DNA of 64,000 bases. It comes from an uncultured Lachnospiraceae bacterium (lineage in GTDB: Bacteria > Bacillota > Clostridia > Lachnospirales > Lachnospiraceae). Within the stretch, counting starts at the first letter, position 1, and each line of letters starts with the position of its first letter. Shown here one piece after another: positions 34,644 to 43,127 of this stretch. The stretch is from positions 40,709 through 104,708 of the forward strand of contig CAMNRH010000008.1 of NCBI GenBank assembly GCA_946552115.1, written 5' to 3'. Position numbers and translations under genes: made by a program. Below the pieces are notes generated by a model, which saw only the letters and a program-made list of their open reading frames with translations, was not told the origin of the DNA and did not search any database.

Positions 34644-35474
34644 ATGGCAGAGCAGCAAAACGGCTGCAGTCCGTCGGACTGTGCAGGCTGTGAACATGCA
34701 GACAGCTGCGGCAGTAAGCCGCAGGATTTTAAGAAGCCTGCAAATCAGTTTTCACATATCGGAAAGGTGATTGCAGTAGTAAGCGGTAAAGGAGGCGTCG
34801 GAAAGTCCATGGTGACGGCATCTCTGGCTCGTATGATGCGGGAGCAGGGATTTTCTGTCGGAATTATGGATGCGGATATCACCGGTCCGTCGATTCCCAA
34901 GATGTATGGAATTCATGAGAAAGCGAAAGGAACGGAGGATGCGATTCTGCCCTGTGAGGCTAAGGACGGTACAAAGATTATGTCTGTTAATCTTCTGCTT
35001 GAAAACGAGTCTGACCCGGTAATCTGGAGAGGCCCGATCATTGCAGGCGTGGTAACACAGTTCTGGACGGATGTAATCTGGGGAGATCTTGATTATCTCT
35101 TTGTTGATATGCCTCCGGGAACCGGGGATGTACCGCTTACGGTATTCCAATCGCTTCCGGTTGACGGAGTTATTATCGTTACGTCTCCGCAGGATTTGGT
35201 AAGGATGATTGTGAAGAAAGCCTACGGCATGGCGAGGCAGATGAATATTCCGGTGCTTGGAATTGTAGAGAATTACAGCTATCTTGTGTGTCCGGACTGC
35301 GGAAAGAAAATTACAGTGTTCGGCAAGAGCCACGTAGAGGAGGCGGCAGAGGAGCTGGATTTACCGGTGCTCGGAAAAATGCCGGTTGACGCTGGGCTTG
35401 CTGAGGCGGTGGAACAGGAAAGATTTTACGAAATCAGTAATGAATATCTGGCGGAAGCCGTGAATAAAATATAA
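34644..35474 (+). CDS. Mrp/NBP35-family ATP-binding protein
   Basis: A 276-residue P-loop protein of the Mrp/ApbC/NBP35 group, carriers of Fe-S clusters in the cytoplasm. The deviant Walker A is VSGKGGVGKS (about 43-52), with DADITGPSIPKMYG and DMPPGTGDVPLT downstream. The C-terminal CxxC of the cluster site is CPDC. An N-terminal extension holds four more cysteines (Cys8, Cys13, Cys16, Cys22), like the NBP35 ferredoxin-like cluster. ATG 34644 follows GGAGGA by 9 bp; a GTG three codons earlier is possible. Confidence 0.93.
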   Translation: MAEQQNGCSPSDCAGCEHADSCGSKPQDFKKPANQFSHIGKVIAVVSGKGGVGKSMVTASLARMMREQGFSVGIMDADITGPSIPKMYGIHEKAKGTEDAILPCEAKDGTKIMSVNLLLENESDPVIWRGPIIAGVVTQFWTDVIWGDLDYLFVDMPPGTGDVPLTVFQSLPVDGVIIVTSPQDLVRMIVKKAYGMARQMNIPVLGIVENYSYLVCPDCGKKITVFGKSHVEEAAEELDLPVLGKMPVDAGLAEAVEQERFYEISNEYLAEAVNKI

Positions 35475-35509
35475 AAGGATGGGGGAAGCATCATTTCCCC
35501 CGTCCTTTT
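35473..35509. terminator. Strong bidirectional terminator
   Basis: Stem AAAAGGATGGGGGAA (35473-35487) with TTCCCCCGTCCTTTT (35495-35509), one G-T pair, with A/T runs on both sides. It serves the Mrp and XRE genes, which converge here. Confidence 0.9.
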
Positions 35510-35514
35510 ATATT

Positions 35515-35838
35515 TTATTTTTTATGTATTTTTGATAAATCCTCTAAGAGAAATAACAGATGCTCCTGTTGCTCGCAGGGAAGCGTATTGAATTTTTCAG
35601 CTAATTGTTTTGAAAGGTAAGGGTTTTCCTGATTATCGTCAAAAAAGTCTTTTGGGTGAATTTCAAAAAAATCACAAATAAAAAAGAATACGCTCATAGA
35701 AGGCAAAGCCTTTTTATTCTCTATTTTATTAATATAGCTTTCGCTTTGTCCAAGAGAAAGGCTCATATCCCGCGCGGAAATGCCTTTCTGCGTTCTCAGT
35801 TCAGTTAATCGTTGATAAAAGAAATCAAAATAATCCAT
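35515..35838 (-). CDS. XRE-family transcriptional regulator
   Basis: A 107-residue protein with a Cro/CI helix-turn-helix (residues 8-62: LTELRTQKGISARDMSLSLG then SYINKIENKKALPSMSVFF) and a short tail. It is divergent from the MetQ-like operon across 274 bp of AT-rich DNA with several TTCC/GGAA dyads, so it probably regulates that operon. AGGAGG lies upstream of the ATG. No toxin gene is nearby. Confidence 0.9.
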   Translation of the reverse strand: MDYFDFFYQRLTELRTQKGISARDMSLSLGQSESYINKIENKKALPSMSVFFFICDFFEIHPKDFFDDNQENPYLSKQLAEKFNTLPCEQQEHLLFLLEDLSKIHKK

Positions 35839-35853
35839 AAAATATCCTCCTAA

Positions 35854-36078
35854 TGGAATTATATTCCATTTATTTCCAATATCAGGGAATTAAAGAATCT
35901 ATTATTTGGTAAAAATAGAATGTAATTCGAGATCTATAATTTTGATATATAGATATAAACTATAAATAATTTTGTTTATATTAAAAAACAATTTGAAACA
36001 TATAGAAAATAATAGTATATTATACAGGAATATAGAATTAAATTATTTATTCTATAAAAAATAAATGATTTAATTCCC
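35854..36078. promoter_or_regulatory. Candidate XRE operators between divergent genes
   Basis: Three related sites are visible: TGGAATTATATTCCA (35854-35868, a perfect 6-bp dyad just before the XRE start), GGGAATTAAA (35885-35894) and its exact reverse complement TTTAATTCCC (36069-36078) near the MetQ start. The 190 bp between the last two are very AT-rich. This fits binding of a dimeric regulator at both promoters, perhaps with looping. I see no SAM riboswitch or T-box motif here. Confidence 0.5.
35993..36021 (+). promoter_or_regulatory. Promoter of the MetQ-like operon
   Basis: TTGAAA, 17 bp, TATATT, leaving a leader of about 85 nt that includes TTTAATTCCC. Confidence 0.6.
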
Positions 36079-36112
36079 TATATTTCGTAAAAAAAGAAAG
36101 AAAGAGGACACG

Positions 36113-36994
36113 ATGATGAAAGAAAGGATGAGAAACATTATCAGTGCAGGCTTGATAGTTATTTTGGCTTTCGTTATGACAGCATGCGCAGGTAAAGAAC
36201 AGGAGAAGGCCGATAAGGATGAGGCTCAGGGAACTGAAAAAACAGAGGATACGGAAAAACCGGTTCTTAAGTTTGCGACACTTGGTGCGATGGAGCCGAC
36301 AGTCCGTTTTGTTGCAGAAGGATTAGTGGAGTTAGGTTATCCGGAGCCGGAGATTTCTTTGTTTGACGGAAATGAGATGCCGGCAACGGCGGTGAAAGAC
36401 GGAGATGTTGACGGCGCTTTGGCAAATCATATTTTATGGGTGCAGAATTTTGCGGAAGAAAACAATTGTGAGCTGACAATGCTGGAGCCTTATTATTTTA
36501 TAACGCCGGTTTCACTTTACTCAGAAAAGTATAAAACGATAGAAGAGCTGCCGGAGGGAGCTCAGATTACAATTCCAAATGACCCTACAAATCGTGACAA
36601 GGCTCTGCGTATGCTGAGAGATGCGGGACTAATTACACTTAAAGATATTGCTGAAGGAGAAAACTACCAGATGGCAATTGATATTGTAGATAATCCTAAG
36701 AATCTGGATATTGTAGAGATGGATATTATGAGTACCGGCCGTGCCATTTTAGAGACAGACGCTTCTATTACAACGGCGTCAATAGCCGCGGATGTCGATG
36801 TGGATCCCAATGTTTATTTATTTAGAAGCCGTGAGTTCCGGGAGATGGGAATGTTTGTAAGAAATGAAAGCCTTAATGAGGAATGGGTAAAGGATTATGC
36901 GGCAGTAATTAATTCCCAGGAGCTTAAGGATAAATTTAATGATTATTATAAAGGCGTCTATGTGCTTTATGATGAAATAGAAAATATTGAGTAG
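36113..36994 (+). CDS. metQ: MetQ/NlpA-family substrate-binding lipoprotein
   Basis: A 293-residue lipoprotein. The signal peptide ends in a lipobox VMTAC with Cys25 as the lipid anchor. The mature protein has the NlpA/MetQ fold (KFATLGAMEPTVRFVAEGL, ITIPNDPTNRDKALRMLRDAGLI). The usual MetQ segment HKPYLD in the ligand cleft is replaced here by ALANHILWVQNF, so the ligand may differ from D/L-methionine. A second ATG one codon on is also possible. Operon order Q-N-I-DUF169. Confidence 0.88.
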   Translation: MMKERMRNIISAGLIVILAFVMTACAGKEQEKADKDEAQGTEKTEDTEKPVLKFATLGAMEPTVRFVAEGLVELGYPEPEISLFDGNEMPATAVKDGDVDGALANHILWVQNFAEENNCELTMLEPYYFITPVSLYSEKYKTIEELPEGAQITIPNDPTNRDKALRMLRDAGLITLKDIAEGENYQMAIDIVDNPKNLDIVEMDIMSTGRAILETDASITTASIAADVDVDPNVYLFRSREFREMGMFVRNESLNEEWVKDYAAVINSQELKDKFNDYYKGVYVLYDEIENIE

Positions 36995-37084
36995 AATTTT
37001 TTACCGGTACGGAGAATGAATTCCTGTTTAAAAAAAGCAGGAATTCATTACGTTTATACAGTTTTGTTATATGAGAGGCTAAGG

Positions 37085-38044
37085 ATGATCGAGATTAATA
37101 ATTTACATAAAAGCTATGGAAGTAATGAGGTGCTGAAAGGAATTTCTCTTATCGTTCCTACCGGAAGCATCTATGGGCTTGCCGGGGGAAGCGGAGCGGG
37201 CAAGTCAACGCTGCTTCGGTGCGTTAATGCGCTGGAAAAGATTGATTCGGGTATATTAACGGTTGATGGTGTTGATGTAAGTAAATTGTCAGAGAAAGAC
37301 AGCAGAACATTTAGAAAAAATATCGGCATGATTTTTCAGAATTTTTCACTTCTCAGTCGGATGACGGTTTATGAGAACGTTGCGCTTCCGATGCGTTGCT
37401 GGGGGTATAAAAGAAAAGAGATTGATAAGACGGTTAAGGAATTATTAGAATTGGTTGAAATACCGGAAAAAATATACTCCCGGCCGGCGGAGCTTTCAGG
37501 GGGGCAAAAGCAACGGGTGGCAATTGCCAGAGCCCTGACATTAAATCCCCGGATTTTACTTTGTGATGAGGCGACCAGTGCCCTTGATCCCCGTGTCGGA
37601 AAATCTATACTGTCACTGTTAAATGATATCAATCAGAGGCTCGGGATTACAATTATTATCGTTACGCATCAGATGTCGGTAATACGGAAGTACTGTTCCA
37701 GTGTGGCAATCATGGAGCAAGGTCGGATTGCTGATTTCGGGGCAACGGATCAGGTGTTTTTAAGAGAGCCCCAGGCATTGAAAAATTTAATTGGCGAAGA
37801 AAAATATGTTCTTCCGGAAACGGGTAAAAATATCAAAATATTGCTTCCCGATACTTTTGCCAAAAGTACGGTTATCACGGAGATGGCCAGAGAACTGAGC
37901 ATCAATTTTTTGATACTGGAGGGAGGAATAGAGGTTTATTATATGAAAGAAGCAGGGAATATGATAATAAATGCAAAAGAGGAGGATACAGAAAAGATAG
38001 GGAGTTATCTGAAAAACAGGGGTATTCAGTTTTTAGAATTATAG
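37085..38044 (+). CDS. metN: MetN-type ABC importer ATPase
   Basis: A 319-residue ATPase: Walker A GGSGAGKST (34-42), Q-loop MIFQNFSLLSRMTV, signature LSGGQKQRVA, Walker B ILLCDEATSALDP. The C-terminal 90 residues form a NIL domain, which in MetN binds methionine and shuts off transport when the cell is full. ATG 37085 follows GAGGCTAAGG; the frame is open upstream to 37016, but that would lack a ribosome site. Confidence 0.94.
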   Translation: MIEINNLHKSYGSNEVLKGISLIVPTGSIYGLAGGSGAGKSTLLRCVNALEKIDSGILTVDGVDVSKLSEKDSRTFRKNIGMIFQNFSLLSRMTVYENVALPMRCWGYKRKEIDKTVKELLELVEIPEKIYSRPAELSGGQKQRVAIARALTLNPRILLCDEATSALDPRVGKSILSLLNDINQRLGITIIIVTHQMSVIRKYCSSVAIMEQGRIADFGATDQVFLREPQALKNLIGEEKYVLPETGKNIKILLPDTFAKSTVITEMARELSINFLILEGGIEVYYMKEAGNMIINAKEEDTEKIGSYLKNRGIQFLEL

Positions 38045-38059
38045 AGAGGAGGTCGTTTT

Positions 38060-38734
38060 GTGTTCGAAAAGGTTACTTTTGAGAAATGGGTTTATTATAT
38101 GGATGAATTAATTGTTCCATCCATTTGGGTGACAATAAAAATGCTGGGGCAGGTAATGTGTCTTAGTTTATTTTTGGGGTTTGTATTGGCAATGATACTT
38201 GCCTGGTGCAGTCCGAATGGATTAAGGCCCAGACCGTGGCTATACAAGATTTTAAGCTTCGTTGTAAATGTTGTGCGTTCCTTTCCGATTTTAATCTTAA
38301 TCATTGCGCTGTATCCTGTAACCCGTTTTCTTGTTGGAACAACGATTGGCCCTCAGGCAGCAGTGGTTCCTCTTACTGTATCCGCAACACAGTTTTTGGC
38401 GCGGTTATTTGAAAGTGCTTTACTGCAGACAGATAAACAGCTCATTGAGGCTGCGCGTTCCTTTGGGGCGTCGAACAGGCAGATTTTATTTCGGGTTATG
38501 CTTAAGGAAGCCGTACCGTCTATTGTGTCGGGTATTACCCTGACAACCATTTCCTATATTGCCGCAAGTACAATTGCGGGTGCTGTTGGTGCGGGAGGTA
38601 TCGGCTCTGTGGCAATTAATTACGGATATCAGAGCTTTAACGATGCCATTTTATATACTGCGGTGGTGATTTTGTGTATTATGGTACAGATTACACAGTG
38701 GATAGGAAATGTAATCTATCAAAAGGTACTGTAA
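38060..38734 (+). CDS. metI: MetI-type ABC importer permease
   Basis: A 224-residue permease with five helices and the EAA-loop signature LIEAARSFGASNRQILFRVMLKEAVPS that contacts the ATPase. The start is GTG 38060 with GAGGAGGT 6 bp upstream. It lies 15 bp after metN and belongs to the same transporter. Confidence 0.94.
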   Translation: MFEKVTFEKWVYYMDELIVPSIWVTIKMLGQVMCLSLFLGFVLAMILAWCSPNGLRPRPWLYKILSFVVNVVRSFPILILIIALYPVTRFLVGTTIGPQAAVVPLTVSATQFLARLFESALLQTDKQLIEAARSFGASNRQILFRVMLKEAVPSIVSGITLTTISYIAASTIAGAVGAGGIGSVAINYGYQSFNDAILYTAVVILCIMVQITQWIGNVIYQKVL

Positions 38735-38751
38735 TTTTAAGAGGGTGTAAA

Positions 38752-39558
38752 ATGGAAGAAATAAATGTAAAACGGTTAAAACTTGCGCTCGGAATAGAGA
38801 GAAAAATCGTAGGCGTTCATTTTTTTGATACAAAAAAAGCATTTTCGGAGGATATGACGGAAGCATTTTTGGGAAAAAGAAGTGTGTGCGGTATGGTAAG
38901 GCTGGCACAGGAAGGCGTATGCGTGAAAGCATCATCAGAAAATTTCGGATGCAGCTCGGGAGGAGAAGCGCTTGGAGTATTAGAAAGAGGAAATATAGAA
39001 ACGGAGGACTTTATTCTTGAAGCCAGCGGGCTTTATCGGGATCCTGATGTCGTAAAAAGTGTCAGCAGAGGAATGTGCAAACGTAAGTCTTGCTTTGGCG
39101 TTCTGTTTGCTCCTCTTGAAAAAATGACGGCGGCGGATGTGGTGATTTTAATTGTGAATGCCCGGCAGGCAATGCGGCTGGTACAGGGATATTCCTATTA
39201 TTATGGAACGTCGCCGGATTTTAAAACAGTAGGGAATCAGGCGGCCTGCTCGGATTTGATTGCAAGACCGTATGTTTATCAGAATATGAACATCTCCTTT
39301 TTATGCAGGGGAACAAGAGTGAATCTGCAGGCCCTTGACGGGGAATTAGGTGTTGCAATGCCGGCCGTCCAGTTTGGGAGGGTGGCGGAGGGGGTCATCG
39401 AAACACTGTCGTTTGTCGAGAGTGAGAGTAAAAAGAACGAGATATTGGACAGGCTGGATGACCCGATGGCTCTTGGCCGGGAGGTGGAGATGCATACAAG
39501 CTATATGAAGCGTATGGAAGACAGGGAAAAAGAGCTTGCGTCAAATTTATTTAATTAG
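38752..39558 (+). CDS. DUF169-family cysteine-rich protein
   Basis: A 268-residue protein matching DUF169: LKLALGIERKIVGVHFF then RSVCGMVRLAQEGVCVKASSENFGCSSGGEALG. Seven cysteines lie in conserved surroundings (46, 57, 67, 109, 114, 166, 185), compatible with a metal or Fe-S centre. No function is established for the family. It is the last gene of the MetQNI-like operon, 17 bp after metI, so it may process or report on the imported compound. It overlaps the convergent glgB by 12 bp. ATG 38752 follows GAGGGTG. Confidence 0.85.
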   Translation: MEEINVKRLKLALGIERKIVGVHFFDTKKAFSEDMTEAFLGKRSVCGMVRLAQEGVCVKASSENFGCSSGGEALGVLERGNIETEDFILEASGLYRDPDVVKSVSRGMCKRKSCFGVLFAPLEKMTAADVVILIVNARQAMRLVQGYSYYYGTSPDFKTVGNQAACSDLIARPYVYQNMNISFLCRGTRVNLQALDGELGVAMPAVQFGRVAEGVIETLSFVESESKKNEILDRLDDPMALGREVEMHTSYMKRMEDREKELASNLFN

Positions 39559-41334
39559 ATAATATACTGCGGAGAAAGCGCTGAGAGTGACGGCGGCTTC
39601 TCCGTTTTTCAGAGGAATGAAATCCTCCTCATAATGCTTCCCGCCCGCATAGATATCCATATCGCTGGCAATCAGAAGCTTCAGTGTGTCTGCATTTTCT
39701 AAAGAGAACGAATAGTCTTTTTGTGTCCGGTCAGAGAAATTAAAAATTGCGGCAATCCGCTCTGAGCCGCAAACGCGTTCAAGGGCATAGATACAGCGCG
39801 CCTCCTGATGGCAGTCAATCCACCGGAAGCCGCTATTTTCATAATCCTTTTCAGAAAGCGCCGGATGGCTTAGATAAATCTGGTTTAAATCTTTCATAAA
39901 CCGGTGAAAGGCATCGTGAAGCGGATATTTTAAAATGGCCCAGTCCTGCTCGCGTTTTTCATCCCACTCTCTTAGCTGTCCCAGTTCATTTCCCATAAAA
40001 TTAAGCTTTTTTCCGGGATGGGCGTACATGTACATATAAAGGGAACGCGCCTGCGGGAATTTCTCTTCATATACGCCGTTCATTTTCTGGAGAATCGTCG
40101 CTTTCCCGTGTACCGTTTCATCGTGGGAAAGGGGAAGAATGTAGGCGTCATTATAGTAATACATCATGGAAAATGTCAGCTTATGGTAGTCTCTGCTCCG
40201 ATATTCGGAAGCCGTGCGGAAATAATCCAGCGTATCGTTCATCCATCCCATATCCCATTTATAATCGAAGCCCAGTCCTCCTTCTTGTGCCGGGCGTGTG
40301 ACTCCGGGGTAGGAGGTGGAATCCTCCGCGGTAAGGATGGCGGCAGGATGCATTTCCTTAAGTCCCCGATTCATTTCCCGGATGAAAGCAACCGCATTGT
40401 TATTTACTCCTCTTGCAGGGTCGCCCTGCCAGTAGATCATTCGGCTGATAGCGTCCATGCGGATACCGTCCGCATGATATTCGCTCAGCCAATAGTTTGC
40501 GGCAGACTGCAGGAAGCTCCGGACTTCTCCACGGGAGTGCATAAAATTACAGCTTCCCCATTCGCTGATTCCTACGTCAGAGTTCGGATATTCATAAAGA
40601 GGTGTCCCGTCGTAATTTGCAAGAGCATATCCGTCTACCGCAAAATGAACCGGAACAAAATCCATAATTACACCGATTTCATTCTGATGGCAGATGTCAA
40701 TAAATTCCATCAGCTCCGCAGCGGTGCCGTAACGGGCGGTAGGACTGAAAAATCCGGTATTCTGGTAGCCCCATGATTCATCGCAGGGATGTTCGGACAG
40801 AGGCATGATTTCGATATAATTATAGCCGTATTCTTTAAGATAGGGGATGAGAATATCGGCAAGCTCCGTATAGCTGTACCAGTCGTCAGCCTTTTCGGAA
40901 GGTTTTTTAAAGGAGCCGAAATGAAGCTCAAAGATATTGAGCGGTTGATTTTTACATACGGTCCGGTTCTTCATCCATGCTTCATCCCGGAACGTGTAGG
41001 AGGATAAATCCCGAATAATGGAAGCCGTGTTCGGACGCAGCTCCATTCCGAAGCCGTAGGGGTCGCAGTGGTCGATATAAGAGCCGTCGCGTTTATAAAT
41101 GCGGTATTTGTACATTTGCCCCGGTTTTGCGTTTTCCGCATAGCACTCCCAGAAATTACCGTCTTGAATGCGGTTCATAGACCACTCGTTCCAGCCGGTA
41201 AATTCTCCGATTAGAGAAATTCTGACGGCAGCCGGTGCAAAGGTGCGGAATGTAACTCCTTTTTCTTCTGTATGCGCACCGAGAAAACGGTAAGCGTCAA
41301 ATATTTTTCCGGTATAAAATCCATAAAAATCCAT
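39547..41334 (-). CDS. glgB: 1,4-alpha-glucan branching enzyme-like protein
   Basis: A 595-residue GH13 enzyme with an N-terminal CBM48 (about 18-100) and the branching-enzyme motifs: DGIRMDAIS with nucleophile Asp294, TAEDST with acid/base Glu337, and LSHDETVHGK with Asp405. It forms alpha-1,6 branches in glycogen. It is shorter than E. coli GlgB (about 730 residues) because the first N-terminal domain and loops are missing, which is common in Firmicutes. Starts at ATG 41334 behind AGGAGGAGATCTC. No other glycogen gene is nearby. Confidence 0.93.
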   Translation of the reverse strand: MDFYGFYTGKIFDAYRFLGAHTEEKGVTFRTFAPAAVRISLIGEFTGWNEWSMNRIQDGNFWECYAENAKPGQMYKYRIYKRDGSYIDHCDPYGFGMELRPNTASIIRDLSSYTFRDEAWMKNRTVCKNQPLNIFELHFGSFKKPSEKADDWYSYTELADILIPYLKEYGYNYIEIMPLSEHPCDESWGYQNTGFFSPTARYGTAAELMEFIDICHQNEIGVIMDFVPVHFAVDGYALANYDGTPLYEYPNSDVGISEWGSCNFMHSRGEVRSFLQSAANYWLSEYHADGIRMDAISRMIYWQGDPARGVNNNAVAFIREMNRGLKEMHPAAILTAEDSTSYPGVTRPAQEGGLGFDYKWDMGWMNDTLDYFRTASEYRSRDYHKLTFSMMYYYNDAYILPLSHDETVHGKATILQKMNGVYEEKFPQARSLYMYMYAHPGKKLNFMGNELGQLREWDEKREQDWAILKYPLHDAFHRFMKDLNQIYLSHPALSEKDYENSGFRWIDCHQEARCIYALERVCGSERIAAIFNFSDRTQKDYSFSLENADTLKLLIASDMDIYAGGKHYEEDFIPLKNGEAAVTLSAFSAVYYLIK

Positions 41335-41511
41335 GAGATCTCCTCCTGTTGTATAAAATAATAGACAGTAGTTGCTTTTTTGCCTTATAATAATTATATA
41401 AGTAATATTAAGAGGCGTCTACCGACAAAAACGGTGATTGGGCGGTTAAACAACGATTTGCCGGATTTGTCGGAAAATCCTTTGTAAATCAGGATAGAAA
41501 GGGAAACAGAT

Positions 41512-42045
41512 ATGGATCTTCGGAAGGTAAAGACAGAGCAGGCGATTAAAAATGCATTCACCCTGCTCCGTTCAAAAAAGGAGCTTGAGAAAATAACGGT
41601 AAAGGAGCTTTGCGCGGAGGCGCGTATCAATAAATCTACGTTTTATTCGCATTATACAGACATTTACGCGCTGTCGGACACCCTTGAGGAAGAGGTTGTA
41701 GACTCGATTACAAAGGGAGTTCTGCATCCGGAATATTTTGAGCAAAATCCGGCGGAATTTACAAGAGAGCTTTTTTATGCATATTTTGCGCAAAATTCCC
41801 TTATTATGATTTTATTTTCTGGAAAGCAGCGGAATCATCTTGCGGAGCGCATTGAGAGAAGTATCAAGGAGCTGATATTTGAGAAATATCCGGAATACAG
41901 GGATGACGTTATGAAGAATGTGATTCTTTCTTACTGCATTCAGGGAGGGTATCATGCATATGCCGGGAATCCCCAGTGTGACGTAAATCAGCTTGTGAAT
42001 ATTATCGGGGCGCTGACCGGGAGCATTAAGGATTTCATGATGTAG
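41512..42045 (+). CDS. TetR-family regulator
   Basis: A 177-residue TetR protein: helix-turn-helix in residues 8-52 (ITVKELCAEARINKSTFYSHY), then a TetR_C_7-like helical domain with FAQNSLIMILFSGKQRNH. It is divergent from glgB and 100 bp upstream of aroE. It may control either; no clear operator links it. Such proteins often regulate local transporters or their own gene. Confidence 0.92.
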   Translation: MDLRKVKTEQAIKNAFTLLRSKKELEKITVKELCAEARINKSTFYSHYTDIYALSDTLEEEVVDSITKGVLHPEYFEQNPAEFTRELFYAYFAQNSLIMILFSGKQRNHLAERIERSIKELIFEKYPEYRDDVMKNVILSYCIQGGYHAYAGNPQCDVNQLVNIIGALTGSIKDFMM

Positions 42046-42145
42046 CGATTCCGGAAGAGGTGCGGAAGGATTGACACTTTTGCAACAGGGTGATAAGGTG
42101 TGAAAAACAGATTGAAAAGATAAATGAGAAAGGTAAAAAAAAGCG

Positions 42146-43051
42146 ATGGATACAAGAATTTCCGGAAATACAAAGTTATTAGGGGTTATCGGAACGCCGA
42201 TTAAGCATTCAGGCTCTCCGGTTATGTATAATTTTTGTTTTGATTATTATGGAATGGATTGCGTGTATCTGGCATTTGAGTGCGATGAATCTCAGGTAAA
42301 GGATACTCTGGCGGCGATGCGCCGTCTGAATATGAAAGGCGCCAATGTAACGATGCCGTGTAAAAAAGAAGCGGCGCGGAATATGGATAAGTTATCTCCT
42401 GCCGCTAAGTTTGTGGGAGCGGTGAATACGATTGTAAATGACAGCGGCGTTCTGACCGGACATATGACAGACGGTATGGGCGTGGTGCTGGATTTAAGGG
42501 ACCACGGACATTCTGTCGCAGATAAGGATATTGTGCTTCTGGGCGCCGGAGGCGCTGCAATGGCCATTATGGTACAGTGCGCGCTGGACGGCGCGAAATC
42601 AGTCACCGTGTTTAACCGCAGTGCCGCCGGTGTTGCGAAAGCGAAGGCAATCGGAGAAAATGTTCGGGAGGACGGAATAATCTGCAAAATGGATTTTCAT
42701 TTGCTCTCGGAATCGGAAAGGATGCATGAAAGAATCCGACATGCGGATATTTTGATTCAGGCGACCTCTGTCGGTATGCGGCCTGTGCAGGACGGCGTCT
42801 CCCTTGTGACGGATATGTCGGTTTTCCATGAGAAGCTTGTCGTGTATGATGTCATTTATAATCCGGCGGTAACAAAGCTGATGGAAGATGCGCTGGCACA
42901 TGGATGTAAGGAGGAGAATGTTATTGGAGGAAAGGGAATGCTGTTATGGCAGGGCGCAGGCGCTTTTAAGCTGTTTACCGGTCTTGAGATGCCGACGCAG
43001 GAGCTGAAAGCGTTTCTTGCGGGAAGAGAAGCGATGGAAAGGAAGATTTAG
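42146..43051 (+). CDS. aroE: Shikimate dehydrogenase
   Basis: A 301-residue AroE-family enzyme reducing 3-dehydroshikimate with NADPH. Substrate residues are PIKHSGSPVMYN (Ser pair), catalytic Lys73 in NVTMPCK and Asp109 in GHMTDGMG; the dinucleotide loop is GAGGAA (133-138). It stands alone without other shikimate genes, so it could be a YdiB/quinate-type paralogue rather than the biosynthetic enzyme. The SOS-type promoter of the next operon begins two bases after its stop. Confidence 0.92.
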   Translation: MDTRISGNTKLLGVIGTPIKHSGSPVMYNFCFDYYGMDCVYLAFECDESQVKDTLAAMRRLNMKGANVTMPCKKEAARNMDKLSPAAKFVGAVNTIVNDSGVLTGHMTDGMGVVLDLRDHGHSVADKDIVLLGAGGAAMAIMVQCALDGAKSVTVFNRSAAGVAKAKAIGENVREDGIICKMDFHLLSESERMHERIRHADILIQATSVGMRPVQDGVSLVTDMSVFHEKLVVYDVIYNPAVTKLMEDALAHGCKEENVIGGKGMLLWQGAGAFKLFTGLEMPTQELKAFLAGREAMERKI

Positions 43052-43053
43052 TA

Positions 43054-43082
43054 TTGACAGAACGAATGTTTGTATGTATAAT
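43054..43082 (+). promoter_or_regulatory. Promoter of the radical SAM/helicase operon
   Basis: TTGACA, 17 bp, TATAAT: a consensus promoter. Its whole spacer is occupied by a LexA-like box. Confidence 0.85.
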
Positions 43083-43106
43083 GTAAGAAAAAAGAACAAA
43101 TGTTTG
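43060..43106. promoter_or_regulatory. Two LexA-like (SOS) boxes
   Basis: GAACGAATGTTTG (43060-43072) lies between -35 and -10; GAACAAATGTTTG (43094-43106) lies just after the expected start point. Both fit the Gram-positive LexA pattern GAAC-N4-GTTY. They also share longer flanks (AGAAC-R-AATGTTTGTAT). Such a pair around a consensus promoter predicts tight repression by LexA and induction on DNA damage. Confidence 0.78.
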
Positions 43107-43127
43107 TATTGTTAAGGCGGAGCAGCC

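Noticed and set aside
35515..35838. Antitoxin of a toxin-antitoxin pair
   Set aside because: The XRE gene has no small partner gene; upstream is a transporter promoter and downstream a terminator.
35839..36112. SAM riboswitch or T-box upstream of the MetQ-like operon
   Set aside because: I looked for the SAM-I core and for the T-box sequence AGGGTGG-ACCGCG and found neither; the leader is AT-rich with regulator-type dyads only.
39547..41334. Truncated glgB
   Set aside because: The protein is short, but CBM48 and all catalytic motifs are present and the start has a good ribosome site; this is a normal short form.
41422..41473. Possible operator CCGACAAA ... TTTGTCGG before the TetR gene
   Set aside because: The two exact 8-bp halves are 36 bp apart, too far for a simple TetR dyad, and no promoter is clearly overlapped.
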